57,391 bases of DNA from contig MNXA01000017.1 in assembly GCA_001871195.1 (NCBI GenBank), forward strand, positions 1 through 57,391. Direction: 5' to 3'. The position numbers and the translations under genes were made by a program. Source of the DNA: Zetaproteobacteria bacterium CG1_02_55_237 (GTDB lineage: Bacteria; Pseudomonadota; Zetaproteobacteria; Mariprofundales; Mariprofundaceae). The notes under the pieces are model-generated. The model saw only the letters and a program-made list of their open reading frames with translations, searched no databases and had not been told where the DNA came from. Of the stretch, positions 1 to 11,467 are shown one piece after another; positions within the stretch are counted from its first letter, which is position 1, and each line of letters begins with the position of its first letter.

Positions 1-162
1 TGCTTGCGTCAAACGCTTGTCCATCAACCCAGCTTCGCCTTCCCCCTGATAACGCTCTACATAACGCCGGAAGTTACGCTCGCTCATGCCGAGCAGTCGT
101 CCCGCCTCTTCCTGGGTCAACTGGCCTCTCTGCCAACCACCATATGCCTCATCAAATCTCAT
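1..162 (-). CDS. Transposase N-terminus, ISNCY-like (cut by window edge)
   Basis: Reading the minus strand from the ATG at 162 gives 54 uninterrupted codons to the window edge. The product begins MRFDEAYGGWQ and continues LTQEEAGRLLGMSERNFRRY, a helix-turn-helix typical of the N-terminus of ISNCY (ISDol1/IS1202-like) transposases. The start is well supported: AGGAGGT lies 7 bases upstream. The catalytic DDE part lies outside the window, so I cannot say whether the element is complete. It points away from the response regulator gene. Family assignment is from memory of related N-termini; the transposase identity is fairly sure, the exact family less so. Confidence 0.75.
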   Translation of the reverse strand, partial: MRFDEAYGGWQRGQLTQEEAGRLLGMSERNFRRYVERYQGEGEAGLMDKRLTQA

Positions 163-229
163 CTTCCTGACCTCCTGTAACACTGTCGTTCGTCTCATCT
201 CTGATTACCTCTCGGGTAATCTTCAGACC

Positions 230-269
230 GGACAACTTATGAGCTACTGATGAGGACAGGTTATGTGCT
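230..269. repeat. Paired imperfect direct repeats at the IS end
   Basis: GGACAACTTATGAGCT (230-245) and GGACAGGTTATGTGCT (254-269) match at 13 of 16 positions with starts 24 bases apart. They lie just upstream of the transposase gene, where the terminal transposase-binding sites of an insertion sequence would be. I could not find the far end, so the exact IS boundary and any target duplication remain unknown. Confidence 0.45.
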
Positions 270-318
270 GCCGACACGAAAGAATGATTAGGATGCTGGA
301 TGTCATTAAAAGTTATAG

Positions 319-340
319 AGTCTCCATGGAGGTGGAGACT
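319..340. other. Hairpin in response-regulator upstream region
   Basis: AGTCTCCA (319-326) and TGGAGACT (333-340) form a perfect 8-bp stem with a 6-base loop. No T-run follows on either strand, so it does not look like a factor-independent terminator. Closer to the gene, CACCGCGGTG (397-406) is a perfect 10-base palindrome immediately before the ribosome binding site. Either could be an operator for the response regulator gene; this is speculative. Confidence 0.3.
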
Positions 341-416
341 ACAAACCACATTGGGCAAAAACATGCCGATACCGGTTTGAAGAAGTAACGATTAGACACC
401 GCGGTGGGGAATTGAT

Positions 417-1046
417 ATGAAAATTCTGATTACCGACGATCATGCCCTGCTGCGCGACAGCCTTTCGCTATTGCTGACGGGCCGATTCGGCAGTGATCTT
501 CAGTTGCTGCATGCGGAAAATGGTCACATCGCTCTGCAGCAGGTTGAAACGCATGCCGATCTTGATCTGATCCTGCTGGATATCGACCTGCCGGACATCC
601 ACGGCTTCCAGGTTCTTAAGCAGATTGCCCAGCAGGCCCCCAGCCTTCCGGTCATTGCCGTGTCAGGCAGCATTACCCCCCATTTCATACGCCAGTGCAT
701 CAGCCTCGGCGCCTCAGGTTTCATCCCCAAAACATCCAGTGGAAAAGGCATGCTTTCGGCTATCGAGCTGGTGCTGGGCGGTGGCAGCTATGTGCCGCGC
801 GAAGCATTTGAGGATGAAGAAGACCCCAAGCGGCCAAATCATGTGAAGACTGAAACCTCACTAACCCTGCGCCAGATCGAGGTATTAAAACTGATCCGCA
901 AGGGGCTATCCAATGAGGCAATTGCCGAAGTTCTTGGCATCAGTCTCACCACGGTGAAAAGTCATGTGCGCAGTATTCTTGAGAACCTCAACGTAAAGAA
1001 CCGCACCGAGGCCGTGAACGAAGCCCTGCTGCTTAATCTGTTGTAA
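417..1046 (+). CDS. NarL/FixJ-family response regulator
   Basis: The 209-residue protein has an N-terminal receiver domain (about 1-120) with acidic pocket D7/D8, phosphoacceptor D55 in LILLDIDLPD and the conserved lysine in GFIPKTS. A LuxR-type helix-turn-helix follows at about 148-209 (LTLRQIEVLKLI, then GISLTTVKSHVRSIL). Such proteins are DNA-binding transcription regulators switched by aspartate phosphorylation. Start ATG is preceded by GGTGGGG. The gene runs tail-to-tail into the hybrid histidine kinase gene and the two coding regions overlap by 14 bases, so the kinase is the natural candidate partner, although its own C-terminal receiver would allow other phosphotransfer routes. The signal and target genes cannot be read from sequence. 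Confidence 0.9.
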   Translation: MKILITDDHALLRDSLSLLLTGRFGSDLQLLHAENGHIALQQVETHADLDLILLDIDLPDIHGFQVLKQIAQQAPSLPVIAVSGSITPHFIRQCISLGASGFIPKTSSGKGMLSAIELVLGGGSYVPREAFEDEEDPKRPNHVKTETSLTLRQIEVLKLIRKGLSNEAIAEVLGISLTTVKSHVRSILENLNVKNRTEAVNEALLLNLL

Positions 1047-3036
1047 TCGGAAAATGCCGCTCCAGAAATAATCCCAGCTTTTGCGCGGCCACGGGTTTGT
1101 GCAGCAGCGGAAATCCTGCGGCCGAGGCCTCCTGCATACGTGAAGGTTCGGTATCACCGGTAAGCAACAATGCCGGGATATAGCTTCCTGCCAGCGCATG
1201 CAGGGCGCGGATGGCATCCACGCCGGTGGTATTGTCACGCAGGCGAAAATCAGCAATCACAGCATCCGGAGTACGCTTGACCTTCCGCATCGTGGCAAGG
1301 GCTTTTTCTCCGTCACCGAAGCTCATCACCTCGCATTGCCATTGCTCCAGCATTATGCCCAGGCTGTCGCGCATCTGGGGATCATCATCAATCACAAACA
1401 CCAGCCTGCCATGGAAATTCCTCATCTCGGCAGCTTCCTCTCGCTGCATTTCTATCTGCACATCGCCCGTTGCCAGCGGCAGATCGAAGGAGAACACAGA
1501 GCCTCGCCCCGGGCGCGATTTCAGAGCGATGCGCCCGCCCAGCATCCGGCTCATACGACTGGCGATAGACAGGCCAAGACCCACGCCCTTTCTGCGATCC
1601 CGCTCCGGATTACCAAGCTGCACAAATTCCTGAAAGATTTCTTCCTGCCTGCCCTCATCGATACCAGGGCCGGTATCCCACACCTCAACACGAACCCCAT
1701 CCACCCTGCGACGCGCGGCCAGAAGGATGCCGCCCTGTGTCGTGTAGCGAAGGGCATTGCTGATCAGGTTGGAAATGATTTCCTTGACGAATACAGGGTC
1801 TGAATTGACCCGTAGCAAACCTTGGGGAATGTGAAGGCGCCAAGTCAGGCCGGCGTTTACGGCAGTCGCCTGATATTGCGCATGCAGATCGTTCAGCATG
1901 CTGCCAATATCGAACGGCTCCACATGCGGCTGTATCTGGCCCGCATCCAGCTGTGAAATATCAAGCAACCTGTCCAGCAGCCCACCGACATCCCTGTGCG
2001 CCATCTGCAACTTGCCGACAATCATTTTTTCCCGCGGCTCACTGAGACGTTCGGCTAGCACATCAAGGTACAGACGCATGGCCTGCAGGGGCTGGCGCAG
2101 GTCGTGGCTGGCTGCTGCCAGAAAGCGTGACTTGGCTGTATTTGCTGCATCCGCCTGTTGCTTGGCAAGATCGAGCGCCATAGCAGTCTTCTTCCGCTCA
2201 CTGATATCTTCCTGCACAGCCACATAGAAACTGATATCCCCGTGTTTATCCCGAACCGGCGCGACAGCCGAGGACTGACAATACAACTCGCCGTTTTTCC
2301 TGCGATTCAAAAACTCACCACGCCATGTTTTACCTACCGAAACCATCCGCCACATATCAAGATAGGTCGCCTTCGGGGTAAGTCCGGAGCTCTGGAACCG
2401 CGGGTTTTTTCCAAGCACTTCTTCCGAGGAATAACCGGAAATCTTCTCAAAGGCAGGATTAACATGGACAATAGATGCCTGACTATCGGCGATAATGATG
2501 CCGACAGGGCTATTCTCCACGGCCAGCGCAAGGGTTTGCAACTTCTCCTCAGCCGATATCAGATCACTGACATCGCGGAACGTTCCCTCTACGCCGGCTG
2601 CATGCCCCTGATCATCCCGGTAAACATGACAATTAACGGATATCCAGAGCACATCCCCATTTCTATGGCGTAGTCTTATTCTAAAATCAGACACAGACCC
2701 ATCGCTCGAAAGCAGCCTGAGTAGAACATCCCGCTCTGACGCATCTACATAAAAGTCCGTCACCAAGCGTCCACGGATCTCTTGCGCGCTAAAACCGGTC
2801 AGAGCCTTAACCGAAGGCGTGATCATCAAAATACGGCCCTTATCATCGGTGCGGTAAAGCACTTCCTGCATGTGATCGAAGATGGATTGCAACTCGGCAG
2901 TTCGCCGCCGCACCATCCTGCGTAGAGAGGCCATAAAAAATACGCCGACGACCAGAAGCAACAACAGTGTTCCGGCCAGAATCTGCCATTGCAGGATCTG
3001 GACCGCGCCAAAGAAATCGGACACTAAATTGATCAA
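1033..3036 (-). CDS. Hybrid sensor histidine kinase with two PAS domains
   Basis: Product of 667 residues. It has one membrane segment near the N-terminus (about 18-36), two PAS domains (about 48-160 and 168-280), then HisKA with the phosphorylated His311 in ASHDLRQPLQ, a HATPase domain with N-box near 423-430 and G-boxes DTGPGID (454-460) and GVGLGLS (484-490), and a C-terminal receiver with D596 as likely phosphoacceptor. With only one N-terminal membrane segment and no large periplasmic loop, sensing is probably cytoplasmic through PAS. The start appears to be TTG at 3036, next to the TAG of the upstream deaminase gene, suggesting translation by re-initiation; a GTG four codons later is an alternative. 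It overlaps the convergent response regulator gene by 14 bases. Confidence 0.88.
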   Translation of the reverse strand: MINLVSDFFGAVQILQWQILAGTLLLLLVVGVFFMASLRRMVRRRTAELQSIFDHMQEVLYRTDDKGRILMITPSVKALTGFSAQEIRGRLVTDFYVDASERDVLLRLLSSDGSVSDFRIRLRHRNGDVLWISVNCHVYRDDQGHAAGVEGTFRDVSDLISAEEKLQTLALAVENSPVGIIIADSQASIVHVNPAFEKISGYSSEEVLGKNPRFQSSGLTPKATYLDMWRMVSVGKTWRGEFLNRRKNGELYCQSSAVAPVRDKHGDISFYVAVQEDISERKKTAMALDLAKQQADAANTAKSRFLAAASHDLRQPLQAMRLYLDVLAERLSEPREKMIVGKLQMAHRDVGGLLDRLLDISQLDAGQIQPHVEPFDIGSMLNDLHAQYQATAVNAGLTWRLHIPQGLLRVNSDPVFVKEIISNLISNALRYTTQGGILLAARRRVDGVRVEVWDTGPGIDEGRQEEIFQEFVQLGNPERDRRKGVGLGLSIASRMSRMLGGRIALKSRPGRGSVFSFDLPLATGDVQIEMQREEAAEMRNFHGRLVFVIDDDPQMRDSLGIMLEQWQCEVMSFGDGEKALATMRKVKRTPDAVIADFRLRDNTTGVDAIRALHALAGSYIPALLLTGDTEPSRMQEASAAGFPLLHKPVAAQKLGLFLERHFPITTD

Positions 3037-3037
3037 C

Positions 3038-3625
3038 CTATTCCCGCCGACCGTTATAAATCAGACCGTTCATTGCATGATAATCGGCAAGGACCCTGGC
3101 TGCTTCATTACTGCAAACATCGGTTAACACATGGATGCCACGTTTTTCCAATTCTCCGATCCAATCCGGGTGCTTCGGCCCCTCATCAAAACCGATGCGC
3201 TGCGCATCAAGAGCTGAAGCACCACAAACTAGTTGCCGGATGCCCGACCACGGAATAGCTCCGAAACACATCGCACAGGGCTCGCAGCTGGTCACAAGCT
3301 CGCAGCGCGGCAGCCCCTTGGCACCCAAATCAAAGCTGCCCAGTGTCGCTTGTACCCCTGCAATGGCCAGCATCTCGGCATGTGCAATGGAGCTGTTCAG
3401 AGGCACAACCCGGTTTACCCCGGCGGCAATCAGCCGCCAACTGTCCATATCAAAAATAGCAGCGCCGAACGGTCCTCCGCTGCCCTTCTCAATATTCAGC
3501 CGTGAAAACTCGATCACCAGCCGCATACGCGCCTCAACCGTCGGAAAGCTCCCGGTTTCAGCAGCGACCCGCTCAACAAGCCATTGCGGCAGCATGTTCT
3601 CCTGTTCAAACATTCGTCTGACCAT
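3038..3625 (-). CDS. Cytidine/guanine deaminase-superfamily protein
   Basis: A zinc-dependent deaminase fold is shown by HAEMLAI and CEPCAMCFGAIPW, the HAE and PCxxC motifs that bind zinc and carry the catalytic glutamate. Flanking sequence (GGPFGAAIFD and VNRVVPLNSSIAHAE) most resembles guanine deaminase and nucleoside/tRNA-adenosine deaminase relatives; the exact substrate is not decidable here. I start it at ATG 3625, which overlaps the end of mnmA by 20 bases; ATG 3613 preceded by GGGATGG is an equally possible start. The frame is open further upstream but that part is inside mnmA. Neighbouring mnmA is a tRNA modification gene, so a nucleic-acid substrate is possible, but a purine salvage role is more usual for this subfamily. 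Confidence 0.8.
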   Translation of the reverse strand: MVRRMFEQENMLPQWLVERVAAETGSFPTVEARMRLVIEFSRLNIEKGSGGPFGAAIFDMDSWRLIAAGVNRVVPLNSSIAHAEMLAIAGVQATLGSFDLGAKGLPRCELVTSCEPCAMCFGAIPWSGIRQLVCGASALDAQRIGFDEGPKHPDWIGELEKRGIHVLTDVCSNEAARVLADYHAMNGLIYNGRRE

Positions 3626-4736
3626 CCCGATGAACAGCCTGCACAATGCCACCGCCGAGCAGCTCCTGTCCCGCGTAGACGGCCGCCACCTGACCGGGCG
3701 CTGAGGGCTTCTGCGGGGTGTCGAACACCAGCTCGTAATCATCGCCTTGCATGGTCAACGAACAGGCAGCGGGCTTCATCTGATAGCGCACCTTGGCAAT
3801 CAGTTTTTCTCCATCGACAGGCTGCCGGATCCATTCTGCTTCCCCCACCTCCACTCGCCGGATCATCGCCTCGGCGGGATGTGCCACGACAACCCGCGCC
3901 GTCACACCATCCAGCGCCACCACATGCCACGGCCCGTCAGACAAATTCAGCCCCTTGCGCTGGCCGAGGGTGTAATGGGCAATGCCCTGGTGGGAACCCA
4001 AACGATTTCCCTCCGTATCGATAATATCGCCCGGCACAAAACCGGCACTCGCCCCTTCACGCTTGAGAAAGGCGATGCGATCACCGGCCGGAATAAAACA
4101 GATATCCTGGCTTTCGTGCTTCTCGGCGGTGAGCAGATTGTAATGCCGGGCCAGCTCGCGCGTTTCATCCTTTTGCAGATTACCCACCGGAAACAGGATG
4201 CGCGAAGCCTGCCGCCGGCTGATGGTGGCGAGAAAATAGCTCTGGTCCTTGTGATCATCCGCACCGCGGAATATGCGCACGCCGGACTCATCATCATGCC
4301 GCTGCACATAATGCCCGGTGGCAACATAGGCTGCTTCCAGTTCATCGGCGGCATCCAGCAGTGCCCCGAATTTCACAAAGCGGTTGCAACGTTCACAGGG
4401 ATTCGGCGTGCGCCCGGATTCGTAATCGGCAATGAAGGGATCAATCACATTGTCGCGAAAGTTGTCGCGCATATCCATGGAGTAAAAAGGAATACCGATC
4501 TGATCGCTGACCCGGCGCGCATCATAGGCATCGTCGAGCGAACAGCAGGAGCCGTGCCCGGCCACTTCCTCTCGCGAATAATCCCATACATGCAGGAACA
4601 CACCGATCACATCGGCACCTGCATCCTTGAGCAGGGCAGCCATAACAGAAGAATCCACCCCGCCACTCATCGCGGCCACCACCCTCACTCCGCGCAGGTG
4701 GGACAAAGACTTTATCAGGGATTCAACATTAGCCAT
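3606..4736 (-). CDS. mnmA: tRNA-specific 2-thiouridylase MnmA
   Basis: MnmA puts sulfur on C2 of the wobble uridine (U34) of Lys, Glu and Gln tRNAs, using ATP and a protein persulfide. The 376-residue product has the PP-loop SGGVDSS at about 24-30 that adenylates uridine, the first catalytic cysteine in TPNPCERCN and the second in ESQDICFIP, and the C-terminal beta domain. Length is normal for the family (E. coli about 368). ATG at 4736 matches the usual N-terminal position of the PP-loop. Its 3' end overlaps the deaminase gene. A dispersed repeat (4795-4964) lies in the 5' flank, so its promoter must be inside or beyond that repeat. Confidence 0.96.
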   Translation of the reverse strand: MANVESLIKSLSHLRGVRVVAAMSGGVDSSVMAALLKDAGADVIGVFLHVWDYSREEVAGHGSCCSLDDAYDARRVSDQIGIPFYSMDMRDNFRDNVIDPFIADYESGRTPNPCERCNRFVKFGALLDAADELEAAYVATGHYVQRHDDESGVRIFRGADDHKDQSYFLATISRRQASRILFPVGNLQKDETRELARHYNLLTAEKHESQDICFIPAGDRIAFLKREGASAGFVPGDIIDTEGNRLGSHQGIAHYTLGQRKGLNLSDGPWHVVALDGVTARVVVAHPAEAMIRRVEVGEAEWIRQPVDGEKLIAKVRYQMKPAACSLTMQGDDYELVFDTPQKPSAPGQVAAVYAGQELLGGGIVQAVHRDGQTNV

Positions 4737-4794
4737 TCGCGCAGCATACCCTGCCCTGTCGGTGCTACAAACATGATTGATGCTTTCGACTTTC

Positions 4795-4964
4795 GGGCCC
4801 CACTTGTAACCGTGCCGGACAGGGCGCTTGCCCGGCGGGGCCTTGCGCGAAAAAAGGCGTTTGTCCTGCCGGTTCGCGCCCGCCGGGCGAGTGCCCGGGC
4901 CGGGAATTCTCGGCTACCCGTGGGCGGCCTTCTTTGCTTCTTTCTTGGCCGCACAAGAAAGAAG
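4795..4964 (+). repeat. Dispersed 170-bp repeat, copy A
   Basis: This stretch between mnmA and the ubiquinone gene aligns end to end without gaps to 44761-44930; by my count 28 of 170 positions differ. It ends in an 11-bp inverted repeat, CTTCTTTCTTG (4937-4947) with CAAGAAAGAAG (4954-4964). Conserved internal blocks include CTTGCCCGGCGG and CGCCCGCCGGGCGAGTGC, which are themselves partly complementary. No gene is evident in it, although all frames are fairly open because of its GC content. It may be a REP-like or non-autonomous mobile element. Confidence 0.85.
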
Positions 4965-4988
4965 ATAAAAGTTCACGCGAGAAGGCCT

Positions 4989-6191
4989 TCAGGAAATCTG
5001 TTTGGGGAGGTTCAGGGAAAGACCTGTGGCGCGGCGCATCAGCAGATGTTTCAACGCTCCGGCATTGCCGACGATGCGCATACCGGCATCGCGCAAAGCC
5101 GCCACACCGGGCAGATCGGACGTGAACAGATGGTGGAATCCCTCCATGCCGCCCATCACTGCCAGCACATCCGGCATGCGGTTGTTCCGCATGCGCGAGA
5201 GCACATCCATGCTACCGTAATCCTCGCGGAAGCGTTTGGCATCGGAAATTTCCTGAGCCAGCGACATGGCATCGCGAATACCCAGATTCACGCCCAGGCC
5301 CGCCAGCGGATGCACCTGATGCGCCGCATCGCCGATCAGGGCAAGGCGTGGCCGCACCATATGCTTGGCCAACTGGCTGCGCAGCGGGAAAGCGGCGCGC
5401 TCGCCGACCTCCTGGATAAGGCCCAGCTGCGGCCCGAAAGCCAGTTGCAATTCAGCCAGGAAAGTAGCGTCGTCCAACGCCATAAGGCGATCAGCCTCGG
5501 CATCGTCGGCACTCCACACAATCGAGCACAGGCCATCGGTCATGGGTAGCATGGCCAATGGCCCCGTTGATAGAAAGCGCTGATAAGCCACACCGCGATG
5601 CCCGAACTGCGGCTTTACCGTGGCCACGATGCCGCGCTGCATAAAACGATGGCTCCACACCTGAATGCCGGCCTGCGAACGCAGCCAGGAATTGCCGCCA
5701 TCAGCCCCCACGACCAGCGGCGTGTGCAGCACGCGCCCGTCATCGAGCACCACCTCGACATGCGAAGCCTTCCACACCACGCTATCCACACTCGCCGGGC
5801 AGCACCATTCAATATGCTCAGAGTCATGCACCACCTGCATCATAGCAGCGGAAAGCACGCTGTTTTCAACCAGAAAGCCGAGCTCTTCCATGGCCGCTTC
5901 CTCGGCTTCAAAACGAATGCTGCCGAAACGCTGGCCATCGAAGATACGCATGCCGGCAATGGGCTGAGCATGCCTGCCGATATACTCCCACACCCCGATG
6001 CCGCGCAGCATCTGCACGGTACCGGCGACAATCGCTGATACCCGGCAGTCGCGCCCGAGAGAAAGGCGCGGCGCGGCCTCTGCGCGCTCAAGCACCACCA
6101 CCGCAAGACCCGTCTCCTTCAGCGCACAGGCCAGCGCCAGGCCAACCATGCCGCCGCCGACAATCACCACATCCACTTGTCGTGCCTTCAT
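4989..6191 (-). CDS. UbiH/UbiF/UbiI-family FAD hydroxylase
   Basis: A flavin monooxygenase of the ubiquinone-biosynthesis hydroxylase family, 400 residues from the chosen start. It shows the N-terminal FAD dinucleotide motif VDVVIVGGGMVGLALA, the DG motif LVVGADGGNSWLR, and the GD motif ALIGDAAHQVHPLAGLGVNLG. These enzymes hydroxylate the ubiquinone ring with O2 and NADPH. I start at ATG 6191 (MKARQVDVV), which overlaps the upstream TGA in an ATGA; a 16-residue N-terminal extension is open but lies inside the neighbouring gene. It is the second gene of a two-gene unit with the UbiH-like gene; which ring position each attacks (C1, C5 or C6) cannot be told from sequence alone. Confidence 0.88.
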   Translation of the reverse strand: MKARQVDVVIVGGGMVGLALACALKETGLAVVVLERAEAAPRLSLGRDCRVSAIVAGTVQMLRGIGVWEYIGRHAQPIAGMRIFDGQRFGSIRFEAEEAAMEELGFLVENSVLSAAMMQVVHDSEHIEWCCPASVDSVVWKASHVEVVLDDGRVLHTPLVVGADGGNSWLRSQAGIQVWSHRFMQRGIVATVKPQFGHRGVAYQRFLSTGPLAMLPMTDGLCSIVWSADDAEADRLMALDDATFLAELQLAFGPQLGLIQEVGERAAFPLRSQLAKHMVRPRLALIGDAAHQVHPLAGLGVNLGIRDAMSLAQEISDAKRFREDYGSMDVLSRMRNNRMPDVLAVMGGMEGFHHLFTSDLPGVAALRDAGMRIVGNAGALKHLLMRRATGLSLNLPKQIS

Positions 6192-7417
6192 GCCGCACCT
6201 CCCTGCTGCGCCAGACCGGCCGCACGTTTTAACAACCATTTACGCAGGGCGGGCAGCCTGTCCATGCCGGCCATGCCAAGGCCGCGCGCCAGTTTCACAG
6301 GTAGCAGATCGGCACAGAAAATGGCATTCAACCCTTCGGTGAAAGCAGTCACGGATGCTGTGTCGACACAGCGCTTCTGGGCATATTCCTCAAGCACGAC
6401 AGGCGCGCCAATATCGCGCCCGCCTTGCACAGCACTGCGCAACGCTGCACTTAAATCCGCCACATCACGCAGACCCAGATTCAGACCCTGCCCGGCGACC
6501 GGATGCATGGTATGCGCGGCATTACCGATCAGGGCCACGCGGGGAGCGGTGAAATGTTCGGCAACGCGATACTCAAAGGGGAACAGGGCGCGCGGCCCGG
6601 CCTCCACAAACCCACCGAGGTGTGCCTGCATGCCCTGCCCGGCAGCATCCTCTAGGGCCTGCATAAAACAGGCATCGTCCAGCGCCATAATGCGGCTCGC
6701 CTCGCGCGGTGCCAGCGTCCAGACAAGGGAATAGCGCCCGGCATCAAGCGGCAGAAAGGCCAGTGGACCATCCGGGCGAAAGCATTCATGCGCCACATCG
6801 TGGTGCGCAATCTTGGGAGTAACGGAAGCAACCAGTCCGAAACGGTTGTGATCCCAGCCGCGACTTCCGATGCCGCACAGCCTGCGCACGAGACTCATCG
6901 TACCATCGGCACCGACCAGCAAGCGGGCATACAGATTGCGCTCGCCATCCACATCCCGGACACCCACACGCACGCCATCCACATCCACGGCAAGCGTCCG
7001 CAGCTGTGCCGGAGCCAGCACCTGCACATCCTCCGGCATCGCCTTATACATCGCGCTCAGGATATGCGCGTTCTGCACGACATAGCCCAGCGCCTCGACA
7101 TCCGCCTCGCCGTGATGCATACCGACCTCGCCGCGATTGCCCGGCTCACAAACGTGCACCTTGCGAATCGGCGCCACGCCAGCCCTGACAACATCCTGCC
7201 AAACGCCGAGTTGCTCAAGATGGCGATGCGAACCGTGCGACAGCGCTATCACCCGTTCCGGCAGTGAACTCGGAAAGGTATCAATACCATGTGCCTCGAT
7301 CATGGCCACGGAAAGACCCATGCGGGAAGCTGTCATCGCCAGCGCTGCGCCGGCCAATCCGCCACCGACAATCGCCAGATCACATTTCAACTGATTATTA
7401 TTATGTTTGACTGACAA
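6188..7417 (-). CDS. ubiH: UbiH-like ubiquinone biosynthesis hydroxylase
   Basis: Second flavin monooxygenase of the same family, about 409 residues. It has [16 protein letters not shown] (FAD binding), [14 protein letters not shown] (DG motif) and [24 protein letters not shown]. The N in place of D in the last motif (GNAAHT) is, as I recall, typical of UbiH rather than UbiF/UbiI, which supports the symbol. There is no good ATG; I choose TTG at 7417 because AAGGGAGAGGGAG lies directly in front of it. Another TTG at 7450 is possible. It is the first gene of the pair and its TGA overlaps the ATG of the next gene. Presence of two O2-dependent hydroxylases fits an aerobic or microaerophilic respirer using ubiquinone. 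Confidence 0.82.
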   Translation of the reverse strand: MSVKHNNNQLKCDLAIVGGGLAGAALAMTASRMGLSVAMIEAHGIDTFPSSLPERVIALSHGSHRHLEQLGVWQDVVRAGVAPIRKVHVCEPGNRGEVGMHHGEADVEALGYVVQNAHILSAMYKAMPEDVQVLAPAQLRTLAVDVDGVRVGVRDVDGERNLYARLLVGADGTMSLVRRLCGIGSRGWDHNRFGLVASVTPKIAHHDVAHECFRPDGPLAFLPLDAGRYSLVWTLAPREASRIMALDDACFMQALEDAAGQGMQAHLGGFVEAGPRALFPFEYRVAEHFTAPRVALIGNAAHTMHPVAGQGLNLGLRDVADLSAALRSAVQGGRDIGAPVVLEEYAQKRCVDTASVTAFTEGLNAIFCADLLPVKLARGLGMAGMDRLPALRKWLLKRAAGLAQQGGAA

Positions 7418-7516
7418 CTCCCTCTCCCTTGCATAGCCCTCAACACTCAAACCTCGCCACTTTCCCGAGGTATAATCCTTACATGCCCGAGGGGCAAGAC
7501 CAAGACTGTCCGAAGC

Positions 7517-7545
7517 TTGACACTTAGCACCCCGATGACAATGCT
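7517..7545 (+). promoter_or_regulatory. Possible tRNA-Leu promoter
   Basis: A perfect -35 hexamer TTGACA (7517-7522) lies 55 bases before the tRNA. Seventeen bases on, AATGCT (7540-7545) is only a weak -10, so this is a tentative call. TATAAT at 7471-7476 further upstream has no recognisable -35 partner. Confidence 0.3.
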
Positions 7546-7576
7546 TCGCGCCTGTTTTACCGCTGCTCTCTCTTAT

Positions 7577-7663
7577 GCCGGGATGGTGAAATTGGTAGAC
7601 ACGCCAGACTCAAAATCTGGTTTCCGTGAGGAAGTGCCGGTTCGACTCCGGCTCCCGGTACCA
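7577..7663 (+). tRNA. tRNA-Leu(CAA)
   Basis: An 87-base class II tRNA folds cleanly. Acceptor arm GCCGGGA pairs with TCCCGGT, the anticodon stem CCAGA/TCTGG holds loop CTCAAAA with anticodon CAA (reads UUG), the long variable arm is TTCC-GTGA-GGAA, and the T loop is TTCGACT. The 3' CCA is encoded. The first acceptor pair is a G-U wobble. It lies 93 bases before metH and both point the same way, so some metH message could start at the tRNA promoter. Confidence 0.97.
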
Positions 7664-7756
7664 TCTTTAGAGGCCCCTCCACGTTTCACGAAAAATCCTG
7701 CCGTGTTAGGCTGCGTGCCTTCCAATAGAATCATACCTTGTCGACAGGATGAAGCC

Positions 7757-11466
<3,710 letters not shown>

Positions 11467-11467
<1 letters not shown>

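Noticed and set aside
152-364. 70-codon minus-strand frame at the IS end
   Set aside because: Overlaps the terminal repeats and the well-supported transposase start, and has no ribosome binding site.
3747-5549. Long plus-strand open frame (about 600 codons) opposite mnmA and the ubiquinone hydroxylase gene
   Set aside because: It is antisense to two clearly conserved genes, shows no domain, has His-rich composition typical of reverse-frame GC-rich DNA, and runs across repeat copy A.
7517-7756. N-terminal extension of metH
   Set aside because: It would translate straight through tRNA-Leu; conserved MetH sequence begins after GTG 7757.
7664-7756. Cobalamin riboswitch before metH
   Set aside because: Only 93 bases are available and no B12-box-like sequence or suitable fold was found.
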